From Cephalotus follicularis (lineage: Eukaryota > Streptophyta > Magnoliopsida > Oxalidales > Cephalotaceae): 64,000 bases of DNA. Shown piece after piece: positions 11,308 through 23,520 of this stretch; the first letter of the stretch is position 1, and the number at the start of each line of letters is the position of its first letter. Under the pieces are notes generated by a model. It saw nothing but the letters and a program-made list of their open reading frames with translations. It was not told the DNA's origin and ran no database searches. The position numbers and the translations under genes were made by a program. The stretch is taken from positions 39,477 through 103,476 of the forward strand of contig BDDD01003339.1 of the NCBI GenBank assembly GCA_001972305.1, written 5' to 3'.

Positions 11308-13338
11308 TGCAACGACCCCGACCCGAGCTCGCTAATAGCTCAAAGTGAACTCCGAGGATCGGTTGCGTTACATTGGTTGTGAAACGTTACATCCTTTGGT
11401 ACTATTCTCTAAAAGTACACTACATAATAACTCACGTCTCGTAACATAATACATAACTGTAAATTCAAACTTATACAAAATCATCTTATATAAAGATGTC
11501 ATAATCATATCGTTAATCTACATTACACAGGATCATTCTCTTACATTACAGCGGAAAAACTTGATTCCTATTACATAATAAAACATTAATGCAACATCAT
11601 TTCATAGTCTTTCATTCTCACAAACTCCTTCTTAAGAGCTTCCTCTAAGCTCGCAATCTCCATTCATTCATTTCCTGAAAACATTTTATTTGAAAACAAC
11701 ATTGAAAGGAATGAGCTCAAAATAGCTCAGTAAGGTGTTTTTATAGTAAAGACATTTCATCATGACTTTTTCTAGTCCATATATATAATTAGAAACATTT
11801 CATAAACATAAAAGTCATACAAACCTTAATGAACCCTTTACACCGCTTCACCGGGGCATTGTGCACTCCCCGATTACTATCCTTACATCACATGCATGTC
11901 CGTGAGCACGCTCGGCTCCATTAACTTTGAGCATCTCGCTACATTCCCCTTGGATCACAATCCAAGGGTGGTTCATTCATCATTTACTTTGAGTGATCGG
12001 TTCAAAGCAATCATAAAAATCATTTCATAACATCTCTTTCACAATCCATAAACTTTTCTCTTCATTTGAGTAATTTAACTCAAAACCTTTATAAAATAGT
12101 TTTGCATCACTTCACTAAAACTGATAATTCATATCGAAATAAGCCTTTTCAGTAAAAACTTAAAACATAAACATTAAAATATACATCCTTAAGATTTCAG
12201 AAAGCTCAAGATCATAACAATTGGTTGAGAATTGAATCCTCTATGAATTTTTGGAAGTGGCTGGTCCCATGAGAAAATAGGGCATGAGCAGTAAAATGAA
12301 TCATTGATTTTCATCAAGAATTTGACATATTTTCGGGATACATAAAACATAACAGTTAAAGAGGACATCTTAAGGTTTTCAAAACATCCAGCCATTAAAT
12401 TTTTCATCAAGAAAAGAGTAAGATATGATTTAAAGAAGCTGCAGCATAATCCAGGAATAAAATAGTACCTGAACAGTAATTTAAAACATGGATTTCCATC
12501 AAGAAAACGATAGAATATTGAAACATGCAAAGCATAACATTTAAAGAAGACATCTTAAAGTTTCCATAACATCCAACCATTCAAAAATCCATTGAGAATT
12601 GAACAAGTTATAACTAGAACAATCTGCTGCATAATTGAAACCAAAACAGGGGATGCTTTGTAGAGAATGGGTAAAGAATTTCCTTACATTTGCTTTAGAA
12701 TTCCTTTCTCTTTTGCTCTCCACGAATTCTTCACTTCACTATCAGCAGGAACACTTTCTTTCTCAGTAGAAATTACTGAGTTTCAACACTCTTAGCCATT
12801 AAATAGAAGGATAGCTTGTGAGGTAAGTTTCCCCCCCTCTCACACACTCAATTATCTATCTTGGCAGCCCATGTGACAAATTTTTAACCAATCTAGGTGT
12901 TTACACCGGTTAGATTATCAGGTAACACCTCCTAGAATCCTTCCCTAGCCTGCCACGAGTCCAAAATTAAAGATTTTTACCCACAAAATGCCAAAAAGTC
13001 AGATTTTACATTTGTCTGTAGCTTAAAGCGTCGACGTTTTCCTTCTAAGCGTCGGCGGTCAGAGCCTTTTCCTGAGTTTTCACCTCTATCCCGACTAAAG
13101 CGCTGACGCTTTATCACAAAGCGTCACCGCTTTAAGTCAACTGACACACATAACTTCAATGCATCGACGTTTAAAATTAGGACATCGACTGTTACACAAA
13201 GCGTCGACTCTTTCCATAAAACCGTCGGCGCTTTAGACAGTTTTGTCAATTTACGGGTCCCTTAAACTATTTGCCAATTTACACAACAGAAATCATTTTC
13301 CATAATTAATATCTTACATAGAAACTTGGTTCATTACA
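11308..13338 (-). mobile_element. Solo LTR A' inside element A
   Basis: A 2,031-bp unit bounded by TG...CA, with the target repeat TCACA at 11303-11307 and 13339-13343. No internal domain is present. Read on the minus strand it starts TGTAATGAACCAAG. That orientation is chosen because its palindrome array (13024-13235) then falls 103-314 bp from the LTR start, as in the other families. Its sequence differs from LTR families A, B, C and F. It must be younger than element A. Confidence 0.88.
13024..13235. promoter_or_regulatory. AAAGCGTCGACGCTTT-type palindrome array in solo LTR A'
   Basis: Several imperfect copies of AAAGCGTCGACGCTTT, with variants in which GTCGAC becomes GTCGGC, GCTGAC or ATCGAC. 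They lie close to the LTR start on the minus strand. The same motif is exact in the leader of Copia-1 at 17461-17476. Confidence 0.65.
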
Positions 13339-13344
13339 TCACAT

Positions 13345-13545
13345 GTCCTGGATCATGATACTGTTCCGGTGCGAGATGACCTATCCTGCGAAGAGTTTCC
13401 TGTGCGGATTCTTGATCGGAAGACGCAGATTTTGAGGAACCGAACCATCTCCATGGTCAAGGTTCAATGGTAGTTTCACAAACCTGATGAGGCAACTTGG
13501 GAGCGTGAGGAGGATATCCGAGAACGCTACCCGCATTTGTTCTAG
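13345..13545 (+). pseudogene. Chromodomain segment of element A
   Basis: Resumes the polyprotein after the solo LTR. It shows a VRILDRKTQILRNRTISMVK block, an aromatic W, and ATWEREEDIRERYPHLF ending before the polypurine tract. This matches the C-terminal chromodomain typical of Tekay-type chromoviruses, which is thought to steer integration to heterochromatin. Element C has the same segment on the minus strand within 40354-40752. Confidence 0.85.
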
Positions 13546-13574
13546 ATTTGTTTTAATTTCGAGGATGAAATTCC

Positions 13575-13590
13575 TTGAAGGAGGGGTGGA
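13575..13590 (+). other. Polypurine tract of element A
   Basis: TTGAAGGAGGGGTGGA lies directly before the 3' LTR start at 13591. The identical tract precedes the 3' LTR of element C (minus strand, 40309-40322). It is the plus-strand DNA primer of the element. Confidence 0.9.
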
Positions 13591-16202
13591 TGTAACGCCC
13601 GAGATTTTTATGTAATGTAATTTCACAATGTACTTGTACCTTATTTGAGGAATTAATAAAATGATGATGATTTCCCAGATTATGGTGATGTTGATCTTAA
13701 TGAATTATATACTTAGAAGTGTGATTACTTGGTAATTATACTGGAGGTAGTAGACTGGTATGTAGGCCCAGCCGACTGGATGGCTGCATATGGGGGCAGT
13801 TGACTAGTAGGATGAACCAGTTGACTGGCCAACTATCGTGACACCTGGCAACAGACTACCAGGCGAACAGCCGACTGCCAGGGAAAGGCAGTCGACTGGA
13901 TCATGCTCTGTTTATTGCATGTGACAGGAATCACATGTTACAGCTGACATTGGAAGTTTGAGGCCACCTGTGCTTCATGCAGCCGAAAGGATGAAAGGAA
14001 AGGACACTTGTGCATCATGCGAAACTTCATCGGTAGAGAAATCAGACCTATGAGTGTGTGCATGCATGTGAATGAGGGAGGTGGCTTTAGTGCCATGTGA
14101 GGGGAGAAAGGGAGAAAAAGGCTTTGCATAAAAACGTCTCAATCATTCTTCTCGTCCTGGTACTGTAAAGTTTGAGAATCACAGAGACAGTAGAGAGAAA
14201 CCACAAAGAAAAGAGGGAAGAGGAGTGTTGTCCATTGTTGAAACTTGGAGCTCAAGGTGGGAGCTGTTCTTGGAGCTGCTGGGCTTGGAGTTGGAGCTTC
14301 TGGGGAGCTCAGAACATCACTGATTGGAACGAAAAGAGGTGGACTTACATATTCCTAACTTGGAATCAAAGGTAGGGGAAGTTGTAATGGCATTTTGAGT
14401 TTAAACTTACTGCATGTTCCATGAATTGCAATGCTTGGTTATGTGAGTTGTAGCTACTGGTTTTAGGACGTAATTGCTACTGTTTTTGGGAGCTGTTATG
14501 CTTGTTACTGTGAATCAAATGTGAACAAGTGTATGCATGTTGAACCTTAACATGGAATTGGTTGCATGTTGAAATGTATGTTGAACGTGTTGTTATATGG
14601 ATGATATGACAACTTGTGGTTATGTTCCTATCCCTGAGCTTGATTTATCTGCTTACCATGATTCGTTGGAGTAGTTAGATCGATTTGCATGCCGCTGGTT
14701 CGCAGAGCAGCTGACTGTCGAAGGAAGACAGTCGACTACTCAATGATACCAGTCGACTTCCAATGGAAAGCAGTCGACTGTTCATACTTCAACTGCCCAG
14801 AAGATGGTAATCTGGGAATGTTCTCGTGTGGTGTACTGTAACAGTCGACTGCCTAATGGACAGTGGACTGGTAGAAGGAACCAGTTGACTACTCATACTG
14901 CTCGACCCAGAACAGTCGACTGGTGAGGATTCCAGCCGACTGGTTGAACTGCTGTTTGCCTAAAACGATACGAAACGATCTCGATTCCTACTAGGATGCA
15001 TTCGAGCATTTGTATGCATTGCATATGCACTGTGTTACTGCCTGTTTGTACTGTTTGTACTCGAATTATGATTTCTAATGTGTTGTCACTTTAGAAATGC
15101 ATATGTGAATTGAAACTGCTATTTTGAGTACAAAACGAATATTGATGTCGTATTTTCAAACATATTTGAAAAACGATTACCACTACTGTATTGCTAAGTA
15201 TATTCTACTGAAAATGCCTATTTTCAAATGTTGTCACTTTTGGAAATATTTTGGAAAACAACTGTCCGTTGTGGAGCTAAACGATCGCTACTGTCCTGTT
15301 TACTGTACTGTTACTGTTTGAATTCACTGTTTTCTCTGTGAATTGTTATGTGTTTGTGCTTGAGCCACTAGTTGCATGGCGGAGGCTGCCAGCGCCGGCT
15401 AGTGGTAGGGTTGAACCTAGGGGCCAGGAGCATGGCTAGGTGACTCACTGCACTGTTGTCTCGCTCAGTTGCCTGATGTAGGGGCCGGAGTGGGAGTGTA
15501 GCGTGGGGCCAGGAGTAGGCGGCATTACATAAACTGACTGTTGTTGTGGTCCTATGTGGTCCTTCTCGGACATTACTGTGTTTGACGATGTAGCCTTGGC
15601 CGGGTTACTGCTGTACTGTTCCTGTATACGTATATTTTCTTATATATGTATCCACTGATATTTTACCGTACTGTTAAATATATATTTTTTCGTATATATA
15701 TAAACTGGAATTTCTACTGTACTGCATCATCCATGCATCCATATCATGACATGCATTTAATTTTAATCCCGAAGTACTTTTATGACTTAGCCGAGTGAGG
15801 ACAAAGGCTAACCCCCTACTTTACAGCTTGATGCAGTGGACCTGTTGGACTAGCGTGGACTAAGATCAAGTTGTTATGTTCTTGATTTTGCTTCTCCTGT
15901 TTTGTATTAAACTTATGTTGGTTTTGGATTTCGGATGTACCGTACTTGTGACTTGTTAATGATGGATTTTAATCTTGTACTGTAATTCACACTCCGTTTA
16001 TGGGCGATTAACAATGTCGGATTATTTTGGGTAGCGTGTAGTATGGGATGCACGTTACGGGTTTACAGCTTATGTTTTTGTTATGCTTCCGCAACTGATG
16101 TTCTTTGGAAAAGTTTAAGTTTTATGGTTTTGCATGAGCTGTACTTTATGTTAATTGCCCTTACTGCTTATATGTTACCTTCTCTTTAAACGGGGTGTGA
16201 CA
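13591..16202 (+). repeat. 3' LTR of element A
   Basis: 2,612 bp, matching 4269-6898 over its length. It carries the same two palindrome arrays (about 13745-13899 and 14708-14942) and ends ...CGGGGTGTGACA, followed by the target repeat AGCAT at 16203-16207. Confidence 0.95.
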
Positions 16203-16207
16203 AGCAT

Positions 16208-17901
16208 ATATTCCAATTTTAATATATGACAACCGTAACACTTTGTCTTTAGTACTTATGTTTCCTCCCACTATTGTAATCGTATCCCATAACCCCATAT
16301 GGAACTCGAGAAGTCCAACTTCCTAGTGGGGATAGGAATCCTTCGCAATAATATTATGGCCTCAGCTAGGGCATGACAAACCATAATATATCCAATGGGT
16401 AGGTTATCTTGCCAATTTGCATCCAATACAAGATCCAATCATAAAATTCGGCCTTAGATTCAATATAGCCTCAGCTAGGGCATGACAAACCATCAGAATC
16501 TTGACAAGTCAAACACCCACAATTTTCCTTGGAATGCACTAGTTTTAACACCCACACGTAGGCGTGTCCAAGTGCTAAAACATAGCCAACCTTTGCAGTG
16601 CCCAACACCGACATTAACATAGTATCCCAAAATTATCAGCCTCAACTAGGGCATGACAAACCAATAACTTAGGAACACTACTCAACGAAATTTGTGGAAT
16701 GCCATGGGAAACCACTCCATGGGTTCCTACATTGAGACTTATTATTAAGTTTGAGGGAATTTGCGGGCTCACATTTTTAATTAACGAGCCATTAATTAAT
16801 TCATTGGTTGAATTAGCCAATTCCGATTAATTATGGCTTAGCATGCATGACGAGTATGTTATGCACCTTGGACATATTTCTAAAATATATCAATGGATTG
16901 GCAAGGACATTATAAATAGTGACTTGAGCCCAAAGTCACTACTAGGTCTTCCTATGTGTAAGAATTTATATATATCTATTACAACAATAACCATGCATAC
17001 ATGGCCTTCAAAAATCTTGTACTCCATTTCTCCTTTCCTCCATCTCTCCTTGCAAGGTCTTCATTTACATAATTGTATTATACTTTTTGAGAAGAAATTT
17101 ACATTTAAAACTTACAAGGAGAAATAACAAAAGTAAGGAAAAAATAAATGGTGCGCGCAGCTACCTTATTACAGACCATTAAAGGTAATAAATAAATAAA
17201 ATCCATCCACACAAAGAAAACCATGAACAAGGTCTTTGTCCTTTTGGGCCATCCATTTTGCATAAGACTTAAATTATATCCAATATAATTAAACATACAA
17301 AAACAAATGCCATAAATAATAACCAATTACACAATTAATTTAAGGATTGTTAATATTGGTTAAACTCCTACTAAATCAAGCAATGATTTTTATTTTCTAA
17401 ATGCCACAATGCAAAAATCCAATTTTTGTAAAAATAAGAATTTTTTTTTAAAGTTAGACTAAAGCGTCGACGCTTTCCCAGAAGGCATTGACGCTTACGT
17501 CTAAAGAACAAAAATCATAATATTCAAATAAGCGTCGACGCTATACCGAGGCGTCGACGCATGGCATCAACATGCCAGTGAGACAAGCGTCGACGCTTAA
17601 GTCCCCTAGACAGTTTCTACAGTTTGAAATTTGCAGAAAAATTGGTTTGAACATAAGGCATATTGCATATCAATCATAACCAGACAATTTACTGCCTTAA
17701 ACTACACCATGTAGGTTTCCAAAACACGTTCAAAACCCGTTTTAACATAATCTACAAGAATAAAAACAATGAAATCCAATTTCATACAAAAGTTCATTAA
17801 GGCACTTTGAACATCAAGTTTAACCCAAAAACACCTCCTCTGATTAAACCCTAATCAGTACATCATTCATAGCATAAATTCAACTAAGGATGATGTAGGA
17901 C
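16208..17901 (-). other. Copia-1 leader between primer site and gag
   Basis: This 1.7-kb stretch lies between the Copia-1 primer site and the point where element A was inserted. It has no convincing coding frame. Blocks such as the 'ctttagtacttatg...cctcccacta' stretch at about 16248-16275 recur in the leader of the second Copia element (about 52350-52385), which shows the two Copia elements are related. It contains a palindrome array at 17461-17596. Confidence 0.65.
17461..17596. promoter_or_regulatory. Palindrome array in Copia-1 leader
   Basis: A perfect 16-bp palindrome AAAGCGTCGACGCTTT at 17461-17476 is followed by several partial copies (AGCGTCGACGCT, GGCGTCGACGC, AAGCGTCGACGCTT). This is the motif of the Gypsy-like solo LTR A', found here in a Copia element. 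Confidence 0.7.
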
Positions 17902-17913
17902 GCTCTGATACCA
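17902..17913 (-). other. Primer-binding site of Copia-1
   Basis: The complement of TGGTATCAGAGC lies immediately inside the Copia-1 5' LTR, two bases from its edge. It sets the minus orientation of the element. Confidence 0.92.
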
Positions 17914-17914
17914 C

Positions 17915-20136
17915 TGAAGGAAATGGAAAAACCATTTCCGATGCCACAAATGGACATAGCTAGAACGGGTGTGGAACAAAAATTTTAAACATAATATGTA
18001 GCGGAAAACCACCCTTAGCATAAACAAAACAAACCATCATGGCAAGACCAGAAGCCATACGGATCACCACATCATCAACTTATTTGAATTAGTGTCACCA
18101 AAGACTAGCAATGGTGACACAAACAAGCAAGGCTAAACACAAAACACGGCAGGAAGAAAGGGAGACAAGGAGATTATACCAGCGGGTGTAGGCTCCTTTA
18201 ATCTATGCCGCTACAAGCTTGGGAAGACACCACACAAGACGCTCCCAGAGTCCCTAGTTCAGCAAATGCACAAGGCCAGCAAAGAAAACTATTTTCTTCA
18301 CACACTCTCTTACTCTGTCAAAGATTATGAAAAGTAGATTGAGTTTGACCAATGTAATAAAAAACAATCCGCCCTTGATAAACACTACGCTTGGTGTATA
18401 TCAGTGAAAGGAATTGTCCAAGTGCAGAGAAGTATCACGTGTTTTGCCCAGAAAAAATATAAACTTATCTATTGACCAATTTTCTACCGAAATACACTTT
18501 CACCAGCCCACCTTCCCTCTCTCCCATATACATAGGATCATGGTCCTCACTCATAGGGTGTCCGAAGCCATGATCCCTAACATGCAAGAATGAGAGAAAA
18601 CGACTGGAGATGAGAGAGACAATGTGCCCACGATGTAAGTTCGTGCACTGATTGCATGTCGCGTAGAAAGCATCTACGCTTTCGAAGAAAGCGTCAATGC
18701 TTATACAATATTGCGCTAAAAACGTTGACTTCTTTCTAAAAGACATCGACACCTGCCCATGAATTAAGCGTCGATGCTTCCCAGAAGGCATCGACACTTT
18801 GTCTAAGAAATGCGTCGATGGTTTCCCAAAAGGCGTCGACGCTTTGACTGGAAGGTGAAGTAAATTGAGTCTAACTCTTTTAGTGATTTCATGTACCCTT
18901 CGAATATTGATTAAGTAAGATCTAACAAATATGTTTCCACAAAATGTAGGATCCACTTAACCGATATTTAACACCAAGACTTAATATGTCCAACATATTA
19001 AAGAATTAATCATGATTGGGTAGGGACCCTATAAAATCTTGATTAAAATCAGAGGTGTTCATAAATTACCAAAAACCCTAGGGTTAGGTTTTGCCATTCT
19101 AAATGACGGTAGATAAATTTAAATACTTTTGGAATAATATCTAATATTATCCAGATGGAAAAAATTAATCTAATTAATTTTTCCATAATTTATTACACAC
19201 CACTATGACCCTAGATTTTCTAAGTCATCGGTTCACGTGTACTTTAATCCCTTATCGTACCTGACCCCGATTGAGGTCCAAGGTAAGGATATGTGTCAAC
19301 CCTAGATAATAACTCAACTCCTAAAATATTTGATTATTACTAGAGCCTTTGGTAGATTCTCCAGAAATCTAATTTCCAATCAACCTCAACCTTGGCCAAG
19401 GATTTCATAAGTCCATAGTACAATCAGACCATGATAGGGTCGATCAACTTCTCTCAGGTGTGACAATCCCTTATTGCGCACTCGCTTATATTCGTATAGA
19501 TTCAATCATACCCAAAGACCACCCGATTGCCAGTCCTACGCAAGAACTGGGTATGGTGGAGATCAAAGCATGATCGTCTCAATAAAATATAGAGTAGTCG
19601 CTCAGGTCTAAGGATCAGACGAGTTTGTGCACTTGCTAATTGACTAACACTTATACACAATCGCAACACGCAGGAGTTACTACTGACACTAGAAGAGCGA
19701 CTATCCAAACAGTGTCTCCTACACGGGTCCAGTTCAGTGTACACGCTCCCAACGCGCACCCCGTATTTTCCCTAGTGTCCAACACAAATGGTAGTGACAG
19801 AATCCATCCTCCAATTCCATGAGCAGGCAACATACTCGCAAGTCTATCCGGTTCACTAATGCCTACAAAATGAACCTATGACTTGGAACTAATTTGACAT
19901 AAGGAATAAGGTAACAAATCTCACAGCCTCTATGCTAGGCATCCAACATTATGTCAGGGCATCACAAGTGTAAGTAGGTAAATAATAAACTACTTCAATT
20001 AAGTGATAAAACACAAATGATATTGCCATAAAAAATTAGCACATTTCATATATATAAGAAATAAGATCGTTTATGTACATGGATCGATACAATATGACAA
20101 CCCATCTAATGGCTTGTCGGGTCATCTCACCTGACA
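17915..20136 (-). repeat. 5' LTR of Copia-1
   Basis: About 2.2 kb from the TG next to the primer site to a CTGACA end. The inner edge is firm. The outer edge at 20136 is tentative because the partner LTR is outside the window. It contains a palindrome array at 18655-18842 and stretches parallel to the second Copia LTR, such as the 'gtgaacctatgacttggaac'-like block near 19870. Confidence 0.65.
18655..18842. promoter_or_regulatory. Palindrome array in Copia-1 LTR
   Basis: Repeated GCGTCGATGCTT, GGCATCGACACTTT, GCGTCGATGG and GGCGTCGACGCTTT units at irregular spacing. They resemble the motif of the leader array at 17461 and of solo LTR A'. Confidence 0.65.
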
Positions 20137-21018
20137 ATACCTCTCTCTTGATTGGTTACATGCTTATCTCTCTATTCTCATTGGCTGGTTTAGAGGAAGA
20201 CATGCACATCTGCTTTGGAAAGGCCACGCGTCTTCTATACTTGGACATTCCCTATGTCAAGTAATTGGAATTGGAAGTAAGCTTTGAGTCATGTAGCAGG
20301 AAAGGAAACGGGACTTTATTCGAGGAATGAAATCCATTGACATGTTTTCTAGTAAGCCTTGAGTCATGCAGCAGGAAAGGAAACGGGACTTTATTCGAGG
20401 AATGAAATCCATTGACACGTTTTCTTGATTGCATACATGATGGTGATCCATTGTTTGTGGATCATGACACTGGACGTTTAAATAGGGAGAGAACACGTTT
20501 TCTGCAAAAGAAGAAAACTAGTCTGTGACGTTTTGCAAGTGGTGGCTTGCTCTTGGTTGAACGTTTCACACAGAGAGAGAGAATTAGTTTTGTTGTTCTT
20601 AGAGAACAATTGTGGCAAAAGAGAGAAATCAAATACCATTATCTATAACACCACTGTTTGATTTCTACAGGAGGTGTACTGCTTTCATTGAGCTCTACAT
20701 TTCCTGTATTTATCCTAGATTAGGATTAGTCATATAGGACTTTTATTTACATTGGTTATTCCGCTGCTGTCTGTTCCTGAGTTAAAGCTTGAAGTCTCAG
20801 AACGGATTGTTGAAGGAAGGAGTTCGGTAGCTCAGTATAAACTCTATCTTTCTATGTATGAATGTTTTGTTTGATTGGGTTGTTGATTAGCGATCCTAGG
20901 ATGTTTATATTTGTTTATGGTGTTAGAATATGGGATGTTCTTTGTTTTAGAGCCACTTTAATGAAAATTAAAGTTGAACATCCAATGTACCTAACGCCTA
21001 AAATGGCCATAAACGAAG
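20137..21018 (+). other. Unassigned stretch, possibly decayed Copia-like LTR
   Basis: No convincing protein is seen. On the plus strand it has two ATTGG (inverted CCAAT) motifs near 20151 and 20181, a 75-bp tandem duplication, a TTTAAATAGGG box near 20476 and a GA-rich stretch near 20570-20585. A TTTCTACAG acceptor-like site is near 20670. The arrangement looks like an LTR or promoter-leader region, and the 20480-20700 part recalls Copia LTR transcript starts, but no LTR end pair or flanking duplication is visible. Confidence 0.35.
20276..20425 (+). repeat. 75-bp tandem duplication
   Basis: Units 20276-20350 and 20351-20425 share AGTAAGC, CAGGAAAGGAAACGGGACTT and the TTGACAYGTTTTCT end with few differences, so the duplication is recent. 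Confidence 0.93.
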
Positions 21019-21146
21019 TGTAATGACCCGATCCTTGACCACGTAAGAAATTGTCCACTTTTGTCCCACGCAGAACATAGAGCGCCCATACATTTGCTTT
21101 TCCACGTGGAACATCACGGTTTTGTCCTAATTGATGGATTGGTCAG

Positions 21147-21200
21147 ACTTCCCAGGAGGTTACCCATCCTGGTTTTTTCCCTGAGCACAGCACGCTTAAC
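21147..21200 (-). other. 5S rRNA-like segment in Cassandra LTR (copy 1)
   Basis: On the minus strand, GTTAAGCGTGCTGTGCTCAGG and GGATGGGTAACCTCCTGGGAAGT match the A-box side and C-box side of plant 5S rRNA, the internal pol III promoter region. The rest of 5S is too divergent to be a 5S gene. Confidence 0.85.
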
Positions 21201-21622
21201 CCTAGATTTTCACCAACTGCTTAACCAATCCATCAAAAGGCGCCTCATGTAATTAGGTTCAAGGATCATTTCTTATATAGCACATCCATACGTTTTCCCT
21301 TTTTGATGGATCTGGTTCATTCCTGTCACAAAGGGTGGCTCCATCTCATGGAGAGCACTTCCTCATGGTGGCTTTATCTCGTGGATAGCCCTTTCCTCTT
21401 TGCCCACTCTTAACTGGGGTGTGACGGGCCCACCAGCTTCCGTCTGGTTCTTCCCCGAACCACATCTACTAGCGGGGGTTTATCTTTGATACCAATTGTA
21501 AAGACCCGATCCTTAACCACATGAGAAATTATCCGCTTTTGTCCCACGCAGAACATAGAACGCCCATACATCTGCGTTTCCACGTGGACAATCACGGTTT
21601 TGTCCTAATTGATGGATTGGTC

Positions 21623-21680
21623 AGACTTCCCAGGAAGTCACCCATCCTGGTTTTTGCCTTGAGTGCAGCACGCATAACCT
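21623..21680 (-). other. 5S rRNA-like segment in Cassandra LTR (copy 2)
   Basis: Second LTR copy of the same segment: minus-strand GTTATGCGTGCTGCACTCAAGG and CCAGGATGGGTGACTTCCTGGG blocks. It agrees with copy 1 in position relative to the LTR ends. Confidence 0.83.
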
Positions 21681-23189
21681 TAGAGTTTCCACTAACTCAT
21701 TAGCCAATCCATCAAAAGGCGCCTCATGTAATTAAATTCAAGGATCATTTCTTATATAGCACAACCATACTTTTCCCCTTTTCGATGGATCCGGTTCATT
21801 CCTGTTACAAAGGGTGGCTCCATCTCATGGAGAGATCTTCCTCATAGTGGCTTCATCACATGGATAGCCCTTTCGTGTCACACCCCGTTTTTTGAGAAGA
21901 CAACATTAAAGCGGTAAGGCAATTAACATAAAAATTCAGCTCATGCAAATACCATAAAATTTAAACCTTTAAACAAGATATCAGTTGCGGAAGTATGAGA
22001 TTCATAAGCTGAAAAACATGTAACATGCATCCCATACTGCACGCTACCCAATACAAGTCTGTCATTGTTAATAGCCCACAAAACGGAGTGTGATCACAGT
22101 ACTATATTAAATCCCATCATTAACAAAACCATAAGTACGGTACATTAGTAGTCCTTAAGCAAAACCAGGCTTGTTACAAAACAGGAGAATAAGTAAGCCA
22201 AGAACAAAAACAACATAACAACTTGTTCTTCATCCATGCCAGTCCAACAGGTCCACTGCATCAATCTATAAAGTAAGGGGTTAGCCTTTGTCCTCACTCG
22301 GCGAAGTCATAAAAGTAGTTCGGGATCAACATTAAATGCATGTCATGTAGTATGCATAAATGATGCAGTACAGGAAGTACCAGTTTATATATATATGAAA
22401 AATATATATATTTTAGCAGTTCAGTAAAAATAACAGTGGATACACATATAAGGAAATATATATATGCGAGAACAGTATAGTTGTAACCTGGCCAGGGCTA
22501 CATCAACAGGCACAGTAATGTCCAAGAAGGACCAACAGGCAGTACAGTATGTCCACAAAGGACCACAACAGTCAGGCAGTATGTGTAACGCCGCCAACTC
22601 CTGGCCCCACATTCACGTCCACTTCGGTCCCTACTCCAGGCAACCAAGCGAGGCAATAGTACAGTACAGTGAGTCACCCAGCCAACTCCTGGCCCCTAGG
22701 TCAACCCTACCACTAGCCAGCTCTGGCAGTCTTCGCCATGCAACCAGTGGCTCACGCACAACCATAGTAAATTCACAGAGCAAGTAGTGAATCAAATAGT
22801 AAACAGTGCAGTAAACAGTACAGTGGTGATCATTTAGATCGACAACGGGCAGTTCATTTCAAATATTTCTGAAAGTAATAAATATTTCAAATATGTATTT
22901 TCAATAGTAGAAATACTTTTGAACAATTCAGTAGTGTAAATCGCTTTCCAGTTCGTTCGAAAATATGTTATTAATCAATACATATTTTCGTACTAAAAAA
23001 TAGCGCATTCCGAGTTCACATATGCTTTTCTAAATATCATAATTTTAGAAATCATAAATGATTTACAAACAGTAAACAAACAGGCAGTAAACAGTGTATA
23101 TACAATGCATACAAATGCTCGAATGCACCCTAACAGGAATCAGGATCGTTCCGCATCGTTAAATAAGGAAACCTCTAAACAGTACCAAA

Positions 23190-23520
23190 AGACGTCGATG
23201 TCTATTAAAAGGCGTCTATGTCTTTGTCCATCAACATCGATGTCCAAGTCCTTAGTGTCAGCGTGTTCTACTGTTTAAAGACGTTGATGTTCATTTATAC
23301 GCATCGACGCTCAAGGTCTGGAACCTTTAAACGTCAGCGTATTGCTTACGGCGTCGACGGGTTAAGGTAGGAACCCTAGGCATCAACGTGTAATACGTCA
23401 AAACCCAAGCAGATAGCCTAAGGCGTCGATGTGTTTCCAAAGACGTCGATCTGTTTCACGTCAGTAACCAAGCAAATAACCCAAAGACATCGATGTTCTC
23501 AAAAGGCGTCGACGTTTTTT
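23190..23520. promoter_or_regulatory. Palindrome array 2 in solo LTR 21876-24605
   Basis: Many copies of RRCGTCGATGTCT/GGCGTCGACG-type half and full palindromes, 1.09-1.42 kb from the LTR start. They lie inside the candidate leader intron. Confidence 0.65.

Larger units (their letters stand above)
4269..16202 (+). mobile_element. Full-length Tekay-type Ty3/Gypsy chromovirus (element A)
   Basis: An 11,934-bp unit with 5' LTR 4269-6898, tRNA-Met primer site 6903-6914, gag, protease, RT, RNase H, integrase, chromodomain, polypurine tract and 3' LTR 13591-16202. The target duplication AGCAT is at 4264-4268 and 16203-16207. It sits in the gag-leader region of Copia-1 and itself contains a solo LTR (11308-13338). 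The order RT-RNase H-integrase plus GPY/F and chromodomain identify a chromovirus; Tekay/Del is the likely lineage. In a 220-bp stretch of the LTR 3' part I count about 9 differences between the two LTRs, roughly 4%, so insertion was on the order of one to two million years ago under commonly used plant rates. It is broken, with several breaks. Confidence 0.93.
1..20136 (-). mobile_element. Ty1/Copia retrotransposon relic (Copia-1), cut by left window edge
   Basis: A minus-strand Copia element reads from its 5' LTR (17915-20136) through a tRNA-Met primer site (17902-17913), a long leader (16208-17901), gag (about 3251-4263) and pol (about 1-1538). Its 3' LTR lies outside the window. Two later insertions split it: a solo LTR at 1544-3245 and the full-length Gypsy element at 4269-16202, both with matching 5-bp target duplications. 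Order and orientation are seen directly; membership as one element is inferred from continuity across the insertions and from parallel order in the second Copia element (35541-56134). It is old and broken, with many breaks. The long LTR and leader fit an Angela/TAR-like lineage, but that is uncertain. Confidence 0.8.

Noticed and set aside
18465-18956. 163-codon open frame in the Copia-1 LTR (minus strand)
   Set aside because: Its repetitive peptide comes from the palindrome array; there is no domain and no homologue in the Copia-2 LTR.
21147-21680. Functional 5S rRNA genes
   Set aside because: Only parts of 5S match, they lie at the same place in two LTRs of a TRIM element, and no tandem 5S spacer structure is present.
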